The notes beneath the pieces were generated by a model. The model was not told the origin of the DNA, did not search any database, and worked only from the letters and a program-made list of their open reading frames with translations. From an uncultured SAR116 cluster alpha proteobacterium (lineage in GTDB: Bacteria; Pseudomonadota; Alphaproteobacteria; Puniceispirillales; Puniceispirillaceae), in assembly GCA_902520575.1 (NCBI GenBank), contig CABYOG010000034.1:1-9814 (forward strand): 9,814 bases of DNA, given 5' to 3'. The position numbers and the translations under genes are program-made. Of this stretch, positions 6,688-9,814 are shown piece by piece. The first letter of the stretch is position 1. Every line of letters begins with the position of its first letter.

Positions 6688-6718
6688 GGCCGCCATTACT
6701 TCTTATCAGCGGCTTTTT
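6688..6718 (+). terminator. Candidate Rho-independent terminator after usp
   Basis: GCCGC (6689-6693) pairs with GCGGC (6709-6713) across a 15-base loop and is followed by five T (6714-6718); a G-T wobble can extend the stem by one. The stem is short and the loop long, so it would be weak. It lies 72 bases after the usp stop and only about 31 bases before the cyclophilin ATG, so cyclophilin expression may depend on readthrough. Confidence 0.4.
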
Positions 6719-6749
6719 CATAGATTATGGTGGGAAAGGGGTTGTTGCG

Positions 6750-7280
6750 ATGATGCGAAATTTGCAAAAGATCCGGTTAACTGTTCTATCTGCTGTTCTG
6801 GGAGCATTTTTTATTATGTCTGAAAAATCATCTGAAGCTGCTGTTGTTGTGCTGGAGACTAGCAAAGGTCAGGTCGAAATTGAAATGAAACCAGAGCTTG
6901 CCCCCAATCACGTAGCCCGTATTACAGAACTAGTCAAACAAGGTTTTTATAACGGCATTATCTTTCACCGTGTGATCCCAGGATTCATGGCCCAAACAGG
7001 TGATCCCACAGGCACAGGCACGGGCGGTTCGGGTGAAAATTTAAATGCTGAATTCACCGACTACGAGTATGTCGAAGGCACAGTCGGCATGGCTAGAGCC
7101 ATGAATCCAAACAGCGCGGACAGTCAGTTCTTTATTTGTTTTGAAGGCTGTGGCCATTTAACCGGCCAATACACCGTATGGGGACAAGTTACAGACGGCA
7201 TGGATGTAGTGCGGAAAATTAATGAAGGCCAGCCTCCAGCTGAACCTGACCAGATTGTCAGCGCCCGGATGAAAGATTAA
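6750..7280 (+). CDS. Secreted cyclophilin-type peptidyl-prolyl cis-trans isomerase
   Basis: This 176-residue cyclophilin speeds cis-trans isomerisation of X-Pro bonds. Residues 1-30 look like a signal peptide: basic K7 and R9, hydrophobic LTVLSAVLGAFFIM (10-23), then SEA just before AVVVLET, so a periplasmic location is likely. The catalytic domain shows FHRVIPGFMAQTGD (72-85), holding the catalytic arginine R74 with F79, M80 and Q82, then GMARAMNPNSADSQFFI (113-129) and GQYTVWGQV (139-147). By alignment to human cyclophilin A, the Trp121 position is His136 and the His126 position is Tyr141, as is usual for bacterial forms that bind cyclosporin weakly. C130 and C134 lie close together in a probably oxidising compartment. 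AAGGGG about 10 bases before the ATG is an adequate ribosome binding site. A second ATG follows at once and would remove only one residue. Confidence 0.94.
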   Translation: MMRNLQKIRLTVLSAVLGAFFIMSEKSSEAAVVVLETSKGQVEIEMKPELAPNHVARITELVKQGFYNGIIFHRVIPGFMAQTGDPTGTGTGGSGENLNAEFTDYEYVEGTVGMARAMNPNSADSQFFICFEGCGHLTGQYTVWGQVTDGMDVVRKINEGQPPAEPDQIVSARMKD

Positions 7281-7292
7281 GTGGGGAACAGC

Positions 7293-8198
7293 TTAAGGAC
7301 GGTTTGATGTAAGCCATTTTGTCGGGGCAAATTGTAGAACCAGCGCTACCCAAATCAACGTAAAGGCAACCATATCTACATTTGTAAAGGGTTCTGCAAA
7401 GACCAGCAGTCCCAGTAGGAGTTGCAGAGACGGATTCAGATAAAACAAAAAACCAGCCACAGATAGCGGCAGATAACGGTTGCCAATATGGAAAAGCACC
7501 AGCGGCACAGAGGTAATTATACCAGAGGTGAATGCCATTAAGATACCATAGGATGTGCCATCTAGAAAAAAGGAAGCACCGGCTGGCTTTCCTGTCAGAG
7601 TTAAGTAAGTGATCAGCGCCAGAGCCAGTGGAGAGATCATCAGTAATTCTATCACCATCGCCAAAAAGGGATCCATGTCCAGGCGTTTGCGAATCAGCGC
7701 ATAGAAAGCAAAGCTAGACCCAATAGCAAGCGCCACAAAGGGGAACCCGTCCAGAAGGGTGGCTTTCAGGCCCACGCCAGCAGTCGCGCAGAACAAGGCC
7801 AACCAGCCTCGCGTTCCAAGACGTTCCCCAAGCACCACAACACCAAGGCCAATAGCCATTAGCGGATAAAGAAAATAGCCCAGAGCTGATTGAACCAGCT
7901 GGTTGGTGTCAACAGCATACAAATATGCGGTCCAGTTTGCTGTCACCATTATTGCCCCTGCCGCAAGGCTCAGCGTGCGACGAGGATAGACAAAACCCTG
8001 CGCCAACGCACCTCCCTGACCGGTTGCAAGCAAAATTACAAGCAGAAACATAGCTGCCCATAGGGCCCGGTGTGCAATTATCTCAGCCATTGGAAATAGC
8101 ACAAGATAGCTGAAATAAAGTGGCGCAATACCCCAGATCAAATTTGAACTTACCGCGCCTAAATAGCCAAGCTGTCTATCTGAAAAATCTACCTTCAC
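7293..8198 (-). CDS. rarD: RarD-type EamA (DMT) family transporter
   Basis: An inner-membrane protein of 301 residues (E. coli RarD is 296) with about ten hydrophobic segments, as two EamA repeats. RarD-type landmarks are EIIAHRALWA (39-48), NWTAYLYAVDTNQLVQSALGYF (given as NWTAYLYAV, 88-96, and SALGYFLYPLMAIGLG, 104-119), GERL (124-127), FAFYALIRK (163-171), VPLVLFHIGNRYLPLS (231-246) and FLFYLNPSLQLLLG (250-263). The gene starts with GTG, which forms a GTGA overlap (8198-8195) with the stop of the glycerate kinase gene, so the two are probably co-translated. The true substrate of RarD proteins is not settled; the name reflects a chloramphenicol-sensitive phenotype in literature I recall rather than a transport assay. 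The neighbour suggests a small organic acid or amino acid, which is inference. It converges on the cyclophilin gene with 12 bases between stops and no evident terminator. Confidence 0.92.
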   Translation of the reverse strand: MKVDFSDRQLGYLGAVSSNLIWGIAPLYFSYLVLFPMAEIIAHRALWAAMFLLVILLATGQGGALAQGFVYPRRTLSLAAGAIMVTANWTAYLYAVDTNQLVQSALGYFLYPLMAIGLGVVVLGERLGTRGWLALFCATAGVGLKATLLDGFPFVALAIGSSFAFYALIRKRLDMDPFLAMVIELLMISPLALALITYLTLTGKPAGASFFLDGTSYGILMAFTSGIITSVPLVLFHIGNRYLPLSVAGFLFYLNPSLQLLLGLLVFAEPFTNVDMVAFTLIWVALVLQFAPTKWLTSNRP

Positions 8199-9487
8199 GT
8201 TAGCACAACACGGAAATCATTCACATTTGTGCGGGTTGGGCCCGTAACAAGTGCATCACCAAGAGCGGTAAAAAAAGAATGGCTGTCATTATCAGCAAGC
8301 ATCGCTTTCGCATCCAACCCTTGTGCAGCGGCGCGGGCAAGACTGTCCGGTGTCACTATCGCCCCGGCTACAGGTCCTGATGGCAACGGGCGCCCATCAA
8401 TACCATCTGTATCTGCGGCCAGCGCATGAAAGCTTCTTTCAACCACCTTGTCAGTATCAGCAAGAGCAAGGCACAGCGCATGGGCAAATTCCGCATTACG
8501 CCCACCGTAGCCACTGCCGCTGACCTTCACTGTGGTCTCACCGCCAGAAATCAAGGCCTTGCCCGGTCCAGCATTGCGAGCCTGTTCCGCCATCCATGCT
8601 GCCAACTCACGTGACATGCCTTCCAGCGAATCGCCTAGCAGAACAGGCTGATAGCCTGCTTGTTCTGCCACAACAGCAGCAGCTTGCAGCGATTTACGGG
8701 GTGTTGCCACAAGATGCATCTCAGACCGCGACAACGCGGGATTATCTGGAAAAGGCGTCTCGCAAGCCGGGCTCTCAAGCAAACTGTTAACAGCAGCAGG
8801 TAGCTCAATGCCAAAATCAGTCAGCACGGCGCGGGCCTGTGCCGCACTAGTGGGATCTGCCACAGTTGGGCCAGAGGCAATTACCGTTACATCATCACCT
8901 GGCACATCAGAGATGGAGAGAGCCAGCGTGCGCGCAGGATAGGCCGCCACCGCCAGATGCCCCCCTTTGACGGCAGAGAGATGCTTACGCACACAATTTA
9001 TCTGATTAATTGGCGCCCCAGTGGACAACAGGTCAGATGTGATCTTTTGTTTCTGTTCTAGTGTAATTCCTCTATGCGGCACACAGAACAGGCTGGAACC
9101 ACCGCCAGAGACAAGCACAAGCATCAGGTCTGTTGTCGTTAAAGACCGGGCTTGGTCCAGGATGCGCCCCGCAGCCGCCAAGCCGCGGGCATCAGGAACT
9201 GGATGAGACGCTGTGGTAATGGTGATCACTTTGCAGTCTTCTTCATGACCGTCAGGGACAATCACCTCACCAGAAAAATGCAACTGCATTTTAGGCGGCA
9301 GGTAATGTTCGACAATACGGGCCATGCCTGCAGATGCCTTGCCAAAGCCAGTTACAAATAGGCGGCCGTAGAGCTGATCTGGCAGCAATCTAGCCAAGGC
9401 GTCCGGGATAAATTTCTCTGGTTTGGCAGCTACAACAGCGGCATCAAACATCGCTGTCATCAGATTGCATTTTTCACAGGATGACAT
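8195..9487 (-). CDS. Type-2 glycerate kinase (DUF4147/MOFRL family)
   Basis: A cytoplasmic enzyme of 430 residues that phosphorylates D-glycerate with ATP, usually to 2-phosphoglycerate, feeding glyoxylate, serine or tartrate carbon into lower glycolysis. The N-terminal domain shows GFGKAS (47-52) with the conserved lysine K49, TASHPVPD (92-99), SGGGSSLFCVP (127-137), NCVRKHLSAVKGGHLA (164-179) and SDVPGDDVTVIASGPTVADPT (193-213, quoted here by its ends SDVPGDD and GPTVADPT). The C-terminal MOFRL domain shows ISGGETTV (313-320), GGRNAEF (328-334) with the conserved arginine R330, ADTDGIDG (358-365) and GDALVTGPTRTNVND (410-424). Such proteins are often annotated as hydroxypyruvate reductase (TtuD), which I think is less likely. 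The ATG at 9487 has GAAGG nine bases upstream. It adds an N-terminal CEKC before the usual family start. It is coupled to rarD by GTGA. Confidence 0.93.
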   Translation of the reverse strand: MSSCEKCNLMTAMFDAAVVAAKPEKFIPDALARLLPDQLYGRLFVTGFGKASAGMARIVEHYLPPKMQLHFSGEVIVPDGHEEDCKVITITTASHPVPDARGLAAAGRILDQARSLTTTDLMLVLVSGGGSSLFCVPHRGITLEQKQKITSDLLSTGAPINQINCVRKHLSAVKGGHLAVAAYPARTLALSISDVPGDDVTVIASGPTVADPTSAAQARAVLTDFGIELPAAVNSLLESPACETPFPDNPALSRSEMHLVATPRKSLQAAAVVAEQAGYQPVLLGDSLEGMSRELAAWMAEQARNAGPGKALISGGETTVKVSGSGYGGRNAEFAHALCLALADTDKVVERSFHALAADTDGIDGRPLPSGPVAGAIVTPDSLARAAAQGLDAKAMLADNDSHSFFTALGDALVTGPTRTNVNDFRVVLT

Positions 9488-9609
9488 TAAAATTTGCCTT
9501 CAGACCAATTTTTCTCTCACTTGTGCGTGCCAGATTAGGCCTGCGCTGCATATCAGGTCAAATAGAACTGAAACTTTAATAAGGTTAACAGGCAAGAACA
9601 CTTTAAAAT
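9488..9609. other. Divergent spacer between glycerate kinase and the tupB-like gene
   Basis: These 122 bases separate two divergent starts and should hold both promoters. TTTAAT at 9575-9580 is a possible -10 for the plus strand but has no good -35 at the right distance. I see no recognisable molybdate- or tungstate-regulator palindrome. Confidence 0.4.
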
Positions 9610-9814
9610 ATGGACTTCTTCACGCCCCTCATCCTCGCTGTGCAGATGCTGATCGGCTTTGATGCTGATTTATATGAAATTATCGGCTTGTCTTTGCAGG
9701 TCAGTCTACTGGCGGTAGCAGCAGCACTTTTTTTGGGGCTGCCGTTGGGCGCACTGCTAGCCAGTTTTCATTTTATCGGCCGAGGCCCGCTAATTGTAAT
9801 CACAAACACGCTTT
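9610..9814 (+). CDS. tupB: TupB-like tungstate ABC transporter permease, N-terminal part
   Basis: The first 68 codons of an inner-membrane ABC permease, cut by the right edge. The visible protein opens MDFFTPLILAVQMLIGFDAD, then EIIGLSLQVSLLAVAAALFL (23-42), GLPLGALLASFHFIGRG (43-59) and PLIVITNTL (60-68). The pattern of a short first helix, a GDAD/GDP-like turn, the LSLxVSL helix, GLPLGALLA and then NTL before a presumed MGLPP matches TupB-type tungstate permeases better than ModB or sulfate permeases, as I recall them. TupB works with a periplasmic binding protein TupA and ATPase TupC, none of which is visible. An in-frame stop TAA at 9604-9606 means the ATG at 9610 is the first possible ATG; no strong ribosome binding site precedes it. 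Assignment to the binding-protein-dependent permease superfamily is firm; the substrate is a family-level inference from a fragment. Confidence 0.75.
   Translation, partial: MDFFTPLILAVQMLIGFDADLYEIIGLSLQVSLLAVAAALFLGLPLGALLASFHFIGRGPLIVITNTL

Noticed and set aside
6623..6823. Small plus-strand frame starting with TTG between usp and the cyclophilin gene
   Set aside because: It has no ribosome binding site, crosses the candidate terminator and overlaps the cyclophilin signal peptide in another frame.
8229..8790. Several overlapping plus-strand reading frames opposite glycerate kinase
   Set aside because: The opposite strand encodes conserved kinase motifs throughout. The plus-strand products are low-complexity and have no ribosome binding sites.
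1..9814. CRISPR array, transposase, integrase, tRNA or rRNA
   Set aside because: I looked for regularly spaced repeats, transposase-like frames, cloverleaf patterns and rRNA segments on both strands and saw none.

Overview
The window reads as a piece of an alphaproteobacterial chromosome. The pointers are the protein families: DUF6111, DUF1285 and the Alph_Pro_TM (TIGR02186) family are all characteristic of, or largely confined to, Alphaproteobacteria. The neighbour order DUF1285 / CoA-type Nudix / DUF6111 / CCA-adding enzyme is, from memory, a familiar alphaproteobacterial block. Base composition is near the middle of the range, genes are tightly packed, and four start-stop overlaps are present. 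This would suit a streamlined marine lineage such as SAR116, but that placement is inference. I see no mobile element, CRISPR array, tRNA or rRNA.

Region 1 (149-3976, minus strand) is a probable five-gene operon, transcribed right to left: a DUF1285 protein, a CoA-pyrophosphatase-type Nudix hydrolase, a small two-helix membrane protein (DUF6111), a CCA tRNA nucleotidyltransferase, and aerobic coproporphyrinogen III oxidase (hemF). The last three are joined by TAATG and ATGA overlaps. About 148 bases beyond hemF carry two inverted repeats.

Region 2 (3977-4341) is a gene-free, AT-rich divergent spacer. It holds a candidate plus-strand promoter (TTGACA) and several inverted repeats, and would give the next gene a leader of roughly 220 bases.

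Region 3 (4342-7280, plus strand) holds a TauE/SafE-type membrane permease, an Alph_Pro_TM membrane-anchored periplasmic protein overlapping it by ATGA, a universal stress protein, and a secreted cyclophilin. The permease and Alph_Pro_TM protein look like one functional unit; the stress protein probably belongs to the same module. A weak terminator may separate it from the cyclophilin.

Region 4 (7293-9487, minus strand) holds a type-2 glycerate kinase followed by a RarD-type EamA transporter, coupled by a GTGA overlap. This pair converges on the cyclophilin with only 12 bases between stops. Divergent from the kinase, a TupB-like tungstate ABC permease begins at 9610 and runs off the right edge.

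Most of the window is ordinary housekeeping and transport. The least explained parts are the permease/Alph_Pro_TM/Usp cassette with its long structured leader, the palindrome in front of the usp ribosome binding site, and the palindromes at the left edge. No clear new defence or mobile system is visible. Four start codons were chosen by overlap, codon type or ribosome binding site: 2325, 3976, 6125 and 8198.
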